From: Pseudomonadota bacterium
Lineage (GTDB): Bacteria; Pseudomonadota; Gammaproteobacteria; Steroidobacterales; Steroidobacteraceae
Length of the DNA: 38,154 nt
Direction of reading: 5' to 3'
Assembly (NCBI GenBank): GCA_021805275.1
Contig: JAJZFQ010000204.1
Coordinates: forward strand, 1-38,154
Position 1 is the first letter of the stretch. Each line of letters starts with the position of its first letter. The notes below the pieces were generated by a model. The model saw only the letters and a list, made by a program, of their open reading frames with translations, did no database searches and had not been told where the DNA came from. This document shows positions 1-7,292 of this stretch, piece by piece. A program made the translations under genes and the position numbers.

Positions 1-125
1 CCGCCGTACGTCTCGGCCATCACCTTCGTCAGCGCCGCAGTCAACGTCGTCTTACCGTGATCAACGTGACCAATCGTGCCCACGTTCACATGCGGCTTGC
101 TGCGCTCAAATTTCTCTTTGGACAT
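1..125 (-). CDS. tuf: Elongation factor Tu, N-terminal part (cut by window edge)
   Basis: EF-Tu is the GTPase that delivers aminoacyl-tRNA to the ribosome. Only the first 41 codons and part of the next lie in the window; the gene runs off the left edge. The protein begins [20 protein letters not shown] and carries the P-loop GHVDHGKT at residues 19-26, which is diagnostic. The ATG at 125 is preceded by GAGG with 8-base spacing. It is the last visible member of the minus-strand tRNA-Tyr/Gly/Thr-tuf unit and is probably co-transcribed with those tRNAs from the promoter at 548-576. Confidence 0.97.
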   Translation of the reverse strand, partial: MSKEKFERSKPHVNVGTIGHVDHGKTTLTAALTKVMAETYG

Positions 126-149
126 GGAATGTTCCTCAAAGACGTCTGG

Positions 150-164
150 GGGGCTGCTTGCCCC
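150..164 (-). other. Small stem-loop between tRNA-Thr and tuf
   Basis: GGGGC / GCCCC pair around a 5-base loop in the spacer between the tRNA-Thr 3' end and the tuf start. It may help tRNA processing or form part of the tuf leader. The stem is only 5 bp, so this is a weak call. Confidence 0.3.
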
Positions 165-202
165 GGAAAGATCATCGACCCTGGCTCTCGACCGTTACGC
201 GA

Positions 203-278
<76 letters not shown>

Positions 279-306
279 CCAGGATGCATCAGCCAACACA
301 AACCTC

Positions 307-380
<74 letters not shown>

Positions 381-444
381 CGATGCCGCCGTCTCCACCC
401 GCTCATGCCGTTCGTAGTGTCATCCGCACCCACGCATCTCGACT

Positions 445-530
445 TGGTGGAGGGGGTAGGATTCGAACCTACGAAGGCGTAAGCCGGCAGATTTACAGTC
501 TGCTCCCGTTGGCCGCTTGGGTACCCCTCC
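445..530 (-). tRNA. tyrU: tRNA-Tyr (anticodon GTA)
   Basis: 86-base class II tRNA with a long variable arm and encoded CCA. The acceptor begins GGAGGGG. The anticodon arm CAGA-CTGTAAA-TCTG gives GTA. It is the first gene of the tRNA-tuf transcript, directly downstream of the promoter at 548-576. Confidence 0.97.
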
Positions 531-547
531 GCGAAAACGAGCCGCGT

Positions 548-576
548 ATTCTGATTTCGGCTCCGGCTGGTGTCAA
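548..576 (-). promoter_or_regulatory. Sigma-70 promoter of the tRNA-tuf operon
   Basis: Reading the minus strand, a perfect -35 TTGACA (576-571) is followed by a 17-base spacer and a -10 CAGAAT (553-548). A GC-rich discriminator (ACGCGGC) follows, then the mature tRNA-Tyr end. A consensus -35 with a GC-rich discriminator is typical of stringently controlled stable-RNA promoters. That it is stringently controlled here is inference. Confidence 0.7.
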
Positions 577-607
577 TGCGTTTTTGGCGCGCAATTTGCA
601 CTAGCCC

Positions 608-627
608 CGAGGCGAGCACCCGCCTCG
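608..627. terminator. Hairpin after rluB
   Basis: CGAGGCG and CGCCTCG form a perfect 7-bp stem around a 6-base loop, one base past the rluB stop. There is no T-tract, so if it terminates transcription it is an atypical GC-rich terminator. Confidence 0.45.
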
Positions 628-628
628 C

Positions 629-1441
629 TCAAGAATCGGCCGGCGGCACGGCAGCGGCCGTGAGCTCGGCCAGGACGGCCGCCTCCAGGCGGCGCCACTC
701 GCCCGGGCGTAGATCGCCCGGCAGGTTGACCGGTCCGTAGCGGATCCGCAGCAGCCGGCTGACCTCGTGTCCAGCCGCTTCCCAGAGCCGCCGGACCTCG
801 CGATTGCGTCCCTCGTGCAGCACGACCCGGAAGGCCGCGTGGCTCGTCCCCCGCGTCGGCGACGCGGGCTTGGGGCTGCGCTCCTGGATGATCCGATCGA
901 AAGCAGCCGGTCCGTCCTCCAGAATCAGCCCCTGGCGCAACCGCAGCAGCGTCGCGGCACTGGGGCAGCCCCGGACGCGGACCAGGTATTCCCGCTCGAT
1001 CTGCCGCGACGGGTGCATCAGCCCGTGGGCCATCGCCCCGTCGGTGGTGAACAGCAGCAGCCCTGCGGTGTTGACGTCCAGCCGACCCACCACGATCCAG
1101 CGGCCGCAGGCTGGGGCCGGCAGACGATCGAAAACCGTCGGGCGTCCCTGGGGGTCACGGCGGGTGGTCACTTCCCCGACCGGCTTATAATAAAGTATCG
1201 CCTCCTCGGCCCCGCCCGGCCGCTGGATGCCAAGCTCGAGCTTGCGGCCGTCGAGCCGGATATCGGCCTGCGGCCCGGCCCGCTCGCCGAGGCTCGCCGG
1301 GCGGCCGTCGACCAGGAGGCGGCCCTCGCGGATCCACTGCTCGACCTGCCGGCGCGAGCCGATCCCGGCGGTGGCCAGCAGCTTCTGCAATCGGACCGGG
1401 GCAGGGGATGGGTTCATCGGATCGACGGCATCCTCGTGCAA
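629..1441 (-). CDS. rluB: 23S rRNA pseudouridine synthase, RluB/RsuA family
   Basis: The protein isomerises a uridine of rRNA to pseudouridine. An N-terminal S4 RNA-binding domain (about residues 15-70, starting RLQKLLATAGIGSRRQVEQW) is followed by the RsuA/RluB catalytic domain. The motif VVGRLDVNTAGLLL contains the catalytic Asp (residue 122). The 270-residue length and the long C-terminus favour RluB over the shorter RsuA. The frame opens at TTG 1441. An in-frame ATG at 1417 (start MNPSPAPVRLQK) has GAGGA 13 bases upstream and could be the real start. The gene is divergent from cysK. Confidence 0.88.
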   Translation of the reverse strand: MHEDAVDPMNPSPAPVRLQKLLATAGIGSRRQVEQWIREGRLLVDGRPASLGERAGPQADIRLDGRKLELGIQRPGGAEEAILYYKPVGEVTTRRDPQGRPTVFDRLPAPACGRWIVVGRLDVNTAGLLLFTTDGAMAHGLMHPSRQIEREYLVRVRGCPSAATLLRLRQGLILEDGPAAFDRIIQERSPKPASPTRGTSHAAFRVVLHEGRNREVRRLWEAAGHEVSRLLRIRYGPVNLPGDLRPGEWRRLEAAVLAELTAAAVPPADS

Positions 1442-1502
1442 GGCGCGCCGCTCGCCCGATGCGCCAGTGTGTCATCATAACCTGGGGATCTCACGACATA
1501 TC

Positions 1503-1521
1503 CGCCCAATACTTGTGGGCG
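1503..1521 (+). promoter_or_regulatory. Stem-loop in the cysK leader
   Basis: CGCCCA / TGGGCG pair as a 6-bp stem with a 7-base loop, ending 9 bases before the GGAGG ribosome binding site at 1531. It could influence translation of cysK. No known riboswitch class is recognised. Confidence 0.3.
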
Positions 1522-1548
1522 CTATCGACGGGAGGTAGAACGAAGCCC

Positions 1549-2490
1549 ATGATCCACGACAGTATTCTCAGCACGATTGGCCACACGCCCGTCGTGCGCA
1601 TTCGCCGCCTCGCACCCGAGAACGTCACCGTGTACGTCAAGTGCGAGTATTTCAATCCGCTGAGCTCGGTCAAGGATCGGCTCGCCATCGGCATCATTGA
1701 GGACGCGGAGCGCAGCGGCGCCCTGAAGCCCGGACAGACGGTTGTCGAGGCCACCTCGGGCAATACCGGCATCGCACTCGCCATGGTCTGCGCCGCCAAG
1801 GGCTACCCGTTCGTGGCCGTGATGGCGGAGAACTTCTCGATCGAGCGGCGCAAGATCATGCGCATGCTCGGGGCGCGCGTGGTGCTCACGCCGGCCGCCG
1901 AGCGCGGCACCGGCATGGTCCGCAAGGCCGCGGAGCTGGCCGACAAGCACGGCTGGTTCCTGGCGCGGCAGTTCGAAAACCCCGCCAATCCTGCCTACCA
2001 CCGCAACACCACCGGCCCGGAGATCCTGCGCGATTTCGCCGGGCGGCGCCTGGATTATTTCGTCAGCGGCTGGGGCACCGGCGGCACCCTTACGGGGGCC
2101 GGTCAGATGATCCGCCTGGCGCGCCCCGAGGTACAGATCATCGCTACCGAGCCGGCGGCCGCGGCGCTGCTCTCCGGGCAGCCGTTCGCGCCGCACAAGA
2201 TCCAGGGCTGGACGCCGGACTTCGTGCCTGCGGTGCTCGACCGCGCGGTGGCGCACCGTGTCGTTCCGGTGACGGATGCGGAAGCCATTGACGCCTCGCG
2301 CAAGCTGGCGCGCAACGAAGGCATTTTCTGTGGTATCTCCTCGGGTGGAACCTTCGCCGCGGCGCTCAAGGTCGCCGCCGAGGCCAAACCTGGCTCCGTC
2401 GTCCTCGCCATGCTGCCGGATACGGGGGAACGGTACCTGTCCACACCGCTGTTCGAAGGAATCCCGGAGGGCGGGGACACAGACCTATGA
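1549..2490 (+). CDS. cysK: Cysteine synthase (O-acyl-L-serine sulfhydrylase)
   Basis: This PLP enzyme makes L-cysteine from an O-acylserine and sulfide. The 313-residue protein has the PLP lysine in SSVKDRL (Lys42), the substrate loop TSGNTG (69-74), the phosphate-binding GTGGT, and GISSGG near the C-terminus. The ATG is preceded by GGAGG with a rather long 13-base spacer. The stop overlaps the start of the next gene (ATGA, 2487-2490), so the two are translationally coupled. The partner is a MetX-family acyltransferase resembling serine O-succinyltransferases, so the natural substrate may be O-succinylserine rather than O-acetylserine. That substrate assignment is inferred from context. Confidence 0.92.
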   Translation: MIHDSILSTIGHTPVVRIRRLAPENVTVYVKCEYFNPLSSVKDRLAIGIIEDAERSGALKPGQTVVEATSGNTGIALAMVCAAKGYPFVAVMAENFSIERRKIMRMLGARVVLTPAAERGTGMVRKAAELADKHGWFLARQFENPANPAYHRNTTGPEILRDFAGRRLDYFVSGWGTGGTLTGAGQMIRLARPEVQIIATEPAAAALLSGQPFAPHKIQGWTPDFVPAVLDRAVAHRVVPVTDAEAIDASRKLARNEGIFCGISSGGTFAAALKVAAEAKPGSVVLAMLPDTGERYLSTPLFEGIPEGGDTDL

Positions 2491-3629
2491 GATCGGCCGC
2501 CCCCCGCACCATGTCCTCACCGCAAGCGAATCCGACAGAGCCCGACGCGCGCCGCTACGCGCGCCTGCCGGAGGTGTTCGGGATGTGGCGCGGCGGGACG
2601 CTGCACGACGGGCGCGTGGCCTACGAGACTTGGGGCCGGCTGAACCGTGCACGCGACAACGCCGTGCTGTTGTTCACCGGCATGTCACCGCCGGCGCACG
2701 CGGCCGCCTCGCCGGAAAATCCGCGTGACGGCTGGTGGCAGCGCATGATCGGACCCGGACTGGCGCTGGACACCGAGCGCTACTTCGTGGTCTGCGTCAA
2801 TTCCCTCGGCAGCTGCTTCGGCTCGAGCGGCCCGGCCTCGATCGATCCGGCGACAGGAGTGCCGTACCGCCTCACCTTCCCCGACCTCTCGCTCGAGGAT
2901 ATCGCCCGCGCCGGACACGAACTGGTGCGTTCGCTCGGTATCCTGCGGCTCGATACGGTGATCGGTCCCTCCCTCGGCGGAATGGTCGTACTGGCCTACA
3001 CCGCTCTGTTCCCCGGCGCCGCGCGGCGCCTGGTCAGCATCTCGGGCACCGCCGCCGCCTCGCCGTTCGCGATTGCGCTGCGCTCGATCCAGCGCGAGGC
3101 CGTGACGTCCGATCCGGCTTGGCGCAACGGCCAGTACAGCGCCGAGCATCCGCCGGCCACCGGCCTGCGCCTGGCGCGCAAGCTCGGCACCGTCACCTAC
3201 CGCTCCGCCGCCGAGTGGGCGCAGCGCTTCGACCGCGCGCCAATCCGCGCGGATCTCAGCGGCAGCACCCCGTTCGGCGCGGAATTCGCGGTCCAGGGTT
3301 ACCTCGAAGTCCAGGCGAGTCGCTGGGTGAACGCGTTCGACGCGAACTGCTACCTCTACCTGTCGCGTGCAATGGACCGGTTTGATTTGTCCGCCCACGG
3401 CGATCCGCGCGTGGTGCTGCGCCGCGCCGATCTGGCACAGGCGCTGATCATCGGCGTCGAGTCCGACATGCTGTTCGCCATCGCCGAGCAGCGCTCACTC
3501 GCCCAGGACTTCGAGGCAAGCGGCACCGCGACTCAATTCGCCCCGCTGCCATGCATCGAGGGACACGACGCATTCCTCGTGGACACCGAGCGCTTCGGGC
3601 GCGTCATCGGGGATTTCCTCGCCGCCTGA
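2487..3629 (+). CDS. MetX-family acyltransferase, probable L-serine O-succinyltransferase
   Basis: Alpha/beta-hydrolase of the homoserine O-acetyltransferase family, 380 residues. The catalytic triad is Ser162 in GPSLGGM, Asp327 in GVESDML and His360 in EGHDAF. The oxyanion region reads NSLGSCFGSSGPAS. Homoserine transacylases have NVLGG-type sequences here, while xanthomonad serine O-succinyltransferases carry the NSLGSCFGS form (from recall of the family, not an alignment run here). With cysK overlapping it, the likely role is activation of serine for cysteine synthesis, not methionine synthesis. An automatic annotation would probably call it metX. An alternative ATG lies at 2511. Confidence 0.8.
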   Translation: MRSAAPRTMSSPQANPTEPDARRYARLPEVFGMWRGGTLHDGRVAYETWGRLNRARDNAVLLFTGMSPPAHAAASPENPRDGWWQRMIGPGLALDTERYFVVCVNSLGSCFGSSGPASIDPATGVPYRLTFPDLSLEDIARAGHELVRSLGILRLDTVIGPSLGGMVVLAYTALFPGAARRLVSISGTAAASPFAIALRSIQREAVTSDPAWRNGQYSAEHPPATGLRLARKLGTVTYRSAAEWAQRFDRAPIRADLSGSTPFGAEFAVQGYLEVQASRWVNAFDANCYLYLSRAMDRFDLSAHGDPRVVLRRADLAQALIIGVESDMLFAIAEQRSLAQDFEASGTATQFAPLPCIEGHDAFLVDTERFGRVIGDFLAA

Positions 3630-3633
3630 CTGA

Positions 3634-4041
3634 ATGGCCGATCGCAAGGACGCTGCGGCACAGACTAAGTTCAATGGCGTGCCGCACGGCGCGGGCCGAG
3701 GCATAATGGCTCACGCCATTGGCGGACAGAAACCCAGGCACAGGGCGAGATACAACGTGGAACGTCGGCTGCATACCCGGCATCGCGCCCGCACCATCGT
3801 TTTCGTCAGCCTGCCCGGCGGCTGCCGCAGGCTCTGCAAGGCCATCAATCTCAGCGCCACCGGCGTGTTCATCGAAACCACCGATCTCGGCCTGCGCAAG
3901 GGACAGCAGGTCGTGCTGTCTTTCGCCATCAACCTCGGCGCGATCACGAAGGTGCACCGGCGTACGGCGATCGTCGCCCACGTCTCGCGGGGCGGCACCG
4001 GGCTGATGATGGAAAGCTACAGCGCCGCGCGCACCGGCTGA
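3634..4041 (+). CDS. PilZ domain protein, probable c-di-GMP receptor
   Basis: A small (135 residues from this ATG) single-domain PilZ protein. PilZ domains bind cyclic di-GMP to control motility, exopolysaccharide or secretion. Both signature elements are present: an RxxxR stretch (RLHTR) and NLSATG (N/D-x-S-x-x-G), followed by a beta-barrel pattern (GVFIETTDLGLRKGQQVVLS). The ATG at 3634 is 5 bases after the preceding stop but lacks a clear ribosome binding site. An ATG at 3706, preceded by GAGG, would give 111 residues and is equally plausible. The partner effector is unknown. Confidence 0.78.
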   Translation: MADRKDAAAQTKFNGVPHGAGRGIMAHAIGGQKPRHRARYNVERRLHTRHRARTIVFVSLPGGCRRLCKAINLSATGVFIETTDLGLRKGQQVVLSFAINLGAITKVHRRTAIVAHVSRGGTGLMMESYSAARTG

Positions 4042-4072
4042 AGTTTGCGCTGCGGGGCGCCGCTGGGGCGCC

Positions 4073-5599
4073 ATGTCCGAAAGCAGCCAGTCTGCCTCGC
4101 CTCCCTGGAGTATCGTCGCACCCATGGACAGGGGACTGCCGTACGAACGGGCGGTGCTGGAGCGGGCCCGCCGCAGCCGCGATGCGCGCTTCGACGGTCG
4201 CTTCTATCTCGCCGTCGCCTCCACCGGCATCTACTGCCGACCCATCTGTCCGGCGGCGCCAGCGGCCCACAGCCGCAATGTCCGCTACTTCGCGACTGCC
4301 GCCGGTGCCCAGGAAGCCGGTTTTAGGCCCTGCCTGCGCTGCCGCCCGGAAAGCGCGCCGGGCACGCCGGCCTGGTCCGGTACCTCGGCGGTGGTGCGGC
4401 GTGCGCTGCGGCTGATCCAGGACGGGGCGCTCGACGAAGCGACGGTGCCGCAATTGGCCGCGCGCCTGGGACTCGGCGCGCGGCAGCTCGACCGGCTGTT
4501 CGCCCTGCACGTGGGCGCCTCGCCGCTAGCGCTCGGGCAAACGCGCCGGCTGCATTTCGCCAAACGCCTGATCGACGGCAGCGCACTGCCGATGACGCAG
4601 ATCGCGCTAGCGGCCGGGTACTCCAGCCTGCGCCGCTTCAATGACGCGCTGCGCGAGGCGTACGGCTGCTCGCCGCGCGAGCTGCGCCGGCAATGCTCCT
4701 CGGACCGGCCTCGCGCCGCTGCGGACGAGGTCAGCCTGACGCTCGCGTACCGTCCGCCGTACGATTGGTCGCGACTCAGCACGTTTCTGCAGCTGCGGGC
4801 CGTCCCGGGTGTCGAGACGTTCGAGGACGATGCGTATCTGCGAGTGATCCGCGCGGGCAATGGACATGCGGTGATCCGGGTCGCGCCGCTGGCCGGCCGG
4901 GACGCCCTCGAGCTGCGGGTCCGTGGGGCGCCGGCCCCGGCGCTGTTCCCGATCGCCGCGGCGATCCGGCGGATGTTTGATCTGGCGGCCGATCCGGCCC
5001 AGATCGCCCGCGATCTGGGGGTCGACCGCCAGCTCCGTGCATGGCTGCGCCTGCGGCCGGGGCTGCGCATTCCGGGCGCATGGGACCCGTTCGAGTGCGC
5101 CGTGCGCGCCGTGCTCGGTCAACAGGTCAGTGTGGCCGCGGCCCGCACGCTGGCATCCCGGCTCGTGCAACGCCTCGGCGAACCGGTCGATGCGGCGTTG
5201 CCCGGACTCAGCCGGTCCTTCCCCACGCCGCAGGCGGTCGCGCAGGGCGATCTGGACGGCCTCGGAATCACCGGTTCGCGCGTCGCGGCGCTGCGTGCCC
5301 TGGCGTGCGCGGTAGCAGCCGGCCGCATGGACTTCGGCTCAGGCTCCGAGTCCCTCGCCGCGCAGCTGACCGCGCTCGGCGGCTTCGGCGCCTGGAGCGC
5401 CCAGTACATTGCTCTACGCGCGCTCGCCGAGCCCGATGCCTTCCCGCACGGCGACCTGGTGCTGCGGCGCATGGCGGGGGGCGCGGCCGGCCCGCTGACG
5501 GCGCGCGAACTCGAGCGGCGGGCCGAATCCTGGCGGCCCTGGCGCGGCTACGCGGCGATACACCTGTGGTGCGCTGCCGGCGAAGCGCAAGCACGATGA
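4073..5599 (+). CDS. alkA: Ada-AlkA fusion: methylphosphotriester sensor / AraC regulator / 3-methyladenine DNA glycosylase
   Basis: A 508-residue three-part repair protein. Residues 24-95 are the Ada zinc domain with Cys55, Cys59, Cys87 and Cys90 ([18 protein letters not shown]). Cys55 matches the methyl-accepting cysteine of Ada. Residues 105-205 are an AraC-type HTH. Residues 215-505 are AlkA: an N-terminal domain, then an HhH-GPD glycosylase with [10 protein letters not shown] and catalytic Asp461 (FPHGDLVL). Family knowledge predicts that methylphosphotriester transfer activates transcription while the AlkA part excises alkylated bases. ATG 4124 (MDRGLPYER) is an alternative start. The stop overlaps a possible upstream ATG of ogt (5596), suggesting one alkylation-repair operon. 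Confidence 0.9.
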   Translation: MSESSQSASPPWSIVAPMDRGLPYERAVLERARRSRDARFDGRFYLAVASTGIYCRPICPAAPAAHSRNVRYFATAAGAQEAGFRPCLRCRPESAPGTPAWSGTSAVVRRALRLIQDGALDEATVPQLAARLGLGARQLDRLFALHVGASPLALGQTRRLHFAKRLIDGSALPMTQIALAAGYSSLRRFNDALREAYGCSPRELRRQCSSDRPRAAADEVSLTLAYRPPYDWSRLSTFLQLRAVPGVETFEDDAYLRVIRAGNGHAVIRVAPLAGRDALELRVRGAPAPALFPIAAAIRRMFDLAADPAQIARDLGVDRQLRAWLRLRPGLRIPGAWDPFECAVRAVLGQQVSVAAARTLASRLVQRLGEPVDAALPGLSRSFPTPQAVAQGDLDGLGITGSRVAALRALACAVAAGRMDFGSGSESLAAQLTALGGFGAWSAQYIALRALAEPDAFPHGDLVLRRMAGGAAGPLTARELERRAESWRPWRGYAAIHLWCAAGEAQAR

Positions 5600-5643
5600 G
5601 TCCGCCGGGCACACTGCAATCGTCGGACGAGACGGGAGACCCG

Positions 5644-6171
5644 ATGGCGCACGCGACCGAGACACGCTACTGGCACCAGATCGACACGCCGATCGGGATA
5701 CTGCTGCTCGCCGGAGACGGCGAACGGCTGACCCGGGTGCACTTCCAGTCCGGCCCGCATCCGCTGCAGCCGCCGCCCGCGTGGGTGGCCTCGGCCGATC
5801 CGTTCGCGGCGGCGATCGAGCAGCTGCGGGCCTATTTTTCCGGCACGCGCCGCAGCTTCGAGCTGCCGCTCGCACCCGAGGGAACGCCGTTCCAGCGGCG
5901 CGTCTGGCAAGCGCTTCGAGCGATCCCGTACGGCGCGACTGTCAGCTACGGTGAAGTGGCGCGACGCGTCGGCAACCCGCGCGCTTCGCGCGCGGTCGGG
6001 CTCGCCAACGGCCTGAACCCTCTACCCATCATCGTGCCCTGTCACCGCGTGATCGGCGCCAACGGCTCACTCACCGGCTTCGGCGGGGGTCTGCCGATCA
6101 AACGGGCACTCCTGGCGTTGGAGCGGGCCCTGCCGGCCACTGCGCCAGCCCAGCAGGCGCTCTGGTCCTGA
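5644..6171 (+). CDS. ogt: Methylated-DNA-[protein]-cysteine S-methyltransferase
   Basis: A suicide enzyme that repairs O6-alkylguanine by moving the alkyl group to its own cysteine. The 175-residue protein has the active site PCHR (Cys133) in a strongly conserved block ([20 protein letters not shown]) and the DNA-binding helix region ([11 protein letters not shown]). The start at 5644 has GGGAG about 6 bases upstream. An in-frame ATG at 5596, overlapping the stop of the Ada-AlkA gene, would add 16 residues. The position behind Ada-AlkA means the pair supplies the sensor, glycosylase and O6-transferase arms of the adaptive response. Confidence 0.93.
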   Translation: MAHATETRYWHQIDTPIGILLLAGDGERLTRVHFQSGPHPLQPPPAWVASADPFAAAIEQLRAYFSGTRRSFELPLAPEGTPFQRRVWQALRAIPYGATVSYGEVARRVGNPRASRAVGLANGLNPLPIIVPCHRVIGANGSLTGFGGGLPIKRALLALERALPATAPAQQALWS

Positions 6172-6210
6172 TCCGACCCGGTGATGCCGATGACCGAATG
6201 TAGAGCTGTC

Positions 6211-6235
6211 ATTTAGTTGACTGAGTCAACTAAAT
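6211..6235. promoter_or_regulatory. Perfect 25-bp palindrome, probable MarR operator
   Basis: The arms ATTTAGTTGACT and AGTCAACTAAAT are exact reverse complements around a single central G. The site ends 16 bases before the start of the MarR-GNAT gene. Its length, symmetry and position fit an autoregulatory MarR-family operator. AT-rich arms stand out in the GC-rich surroundings. Confidence 0.75.
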
Positions 6236-6251
6236 CACCGAGGCTGTGGCC

Positions 6252-7217
6252 ATGTCGAGCCACACCGCGGATACGGCCACCCCGGCCGAGCCGATCAGTG
6301 TCACCGCCGCCATCGACGGGGTCCGCGAGTTCAATCGCTTCTACACGCGCCATGCCGGGTTGCTGAACCGCCGGTTCCTCGACAGCCCGTACACCCTGAC
6401 CGAGGTGCGGGTGCTCTACGAACTCGCGCAACACACTGACACACCCTCGAGCGCCACCCAGATCGCCGACCGACTCTCCCTCGATCCCGGATATCTCAGC
6501 CGGCTGCTGAAGAAACTCGAGCAACAGCGCCACCTCGAGCGCGGGCGTGCACAGCGCGATGGCCGCCAGCGGCCCCTGAATCTGACCGAGGCAGGCCGGC
6601 GCGTCTTCAACGGGCTCGATCAGGCATCAAGCGAGGCGATCGGCGCACTGCTCGAGGGGCTCTGTGCAGCCGAGCGCCGGGCGCTGCTCAGCGCCATGCG
6701 GACCATCCGGGACCTGCTCGAGCCGCAGGCGGCAGAGCCGGCCTATCGCCTGCGGTCGCTGCGCAGCGGCGACATCGGCTGGATCGTCCACCGCCAGGGC
6801 CTGCTGTATGCCGAGGAATACGGCTGGGATGTCAGCTACGAGGCGCTGGTCGCCGAAATACTTGCCTCGTTCGTCAAGAACTTCGATCCAGCTGGCGAAG
6901 CGGCCTGGGTTGCGCAACGCCGTGGCGCCGTCGTCGGCTCGGTCTTTCTCGTCAAAGAGTCCGCGCAACGCGCACGCTTGCGCCTGCTGTACGTCGAGCC
7001 CAGCGCTCGCGGCCTGGGCATCGGTGCCCGTCTGGTGCAGGAGTGCATTCGCTGCGCGCGCGAGAAGCAGTACCGGACGCTGACGCTCTGGACGAACGAC
7101 GTCCTGGTCGCTGCGCGCCGGATCTACCAGACGGCCGGATTCCGGCTCGTCGGGGAGGAAGCGCACCACTCCTTCGGCCAGGACCTGATCGGTCAGACCT
7201 GGGAGCTGACGCTGTAG
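6252..7217 (+). CDS. MarR-type regulator fused to GNAT acetyltransferase
   Basis: A 321-residue two-domain protein. Residues 15-150 are a MarR-like winged helix (TEVRVLYEL, SATQIADRLSLDPGYLSRLLKKLE, wing RDGRQRPLNLTEAG). Residues 165-321 are a GNAT N-acetyltransferase with the acetyl-CoA loop RGLGIGARLV and the usual C-terminal AARRIYQTAGF motif. Such fusions are widespread, but their small-molecule substrates are mostly unknown. ATG 6252 is chosen because GAGG lies 8 bases upstream; a GTG at 6246 is too close to it. The palindrome at 6211-6235 is the likely autoregulatory site. Confidence 0.88.
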   Translation: MSSHTADTATPAEPISVTAAIDGVREFNRFYTRHAGLLNRRFLDSPYTLTEVRVLYELAQHTDTPSSATQIADRLSLDPGYLSRLLKKLEQQRHLERGRAQRDGRQRPLNLTEAGRRVFNGLDQASSEAIGALLEGLCAAERRALLSAMRTIRDLLEPQAAEPAYRLRSLRSGDIGWIVHRQGLLYAEEYGWDVSYEALVAEILASFVKNFDPAGEAAWVAQRRGAVVGSVFLVKESAQRARLRLLYVEPSARGLGIGARLVQECIRCAREKQYRTLTLWTNDVLVAARRIYQTAGFRLVGEEAHHSFGQDLIGQTWELTL

Positions 7218-7255
7218 GCCACCACACCCCGAGGGAGCCTCAGGGCGCGCACCTC

Positions 7256-7285
7256 GGCGGGCGCGGCACTCTCGCCGCGCCCGCC
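7256..7285. terminator. GC-rich bidirectional hairpin between convergent genes
   Basis: A perfect 12-bp stem, GGCGGGCGCGGC / GCCGCGCCCGCC, with a 6-base loop, in the 75-base space between two convergent stops. There is no T-tract on either side. It is likely a shared terminator or a block to read-through. Confidence 0.6.
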
Positions 7286-7292
7286 AGGGCCC

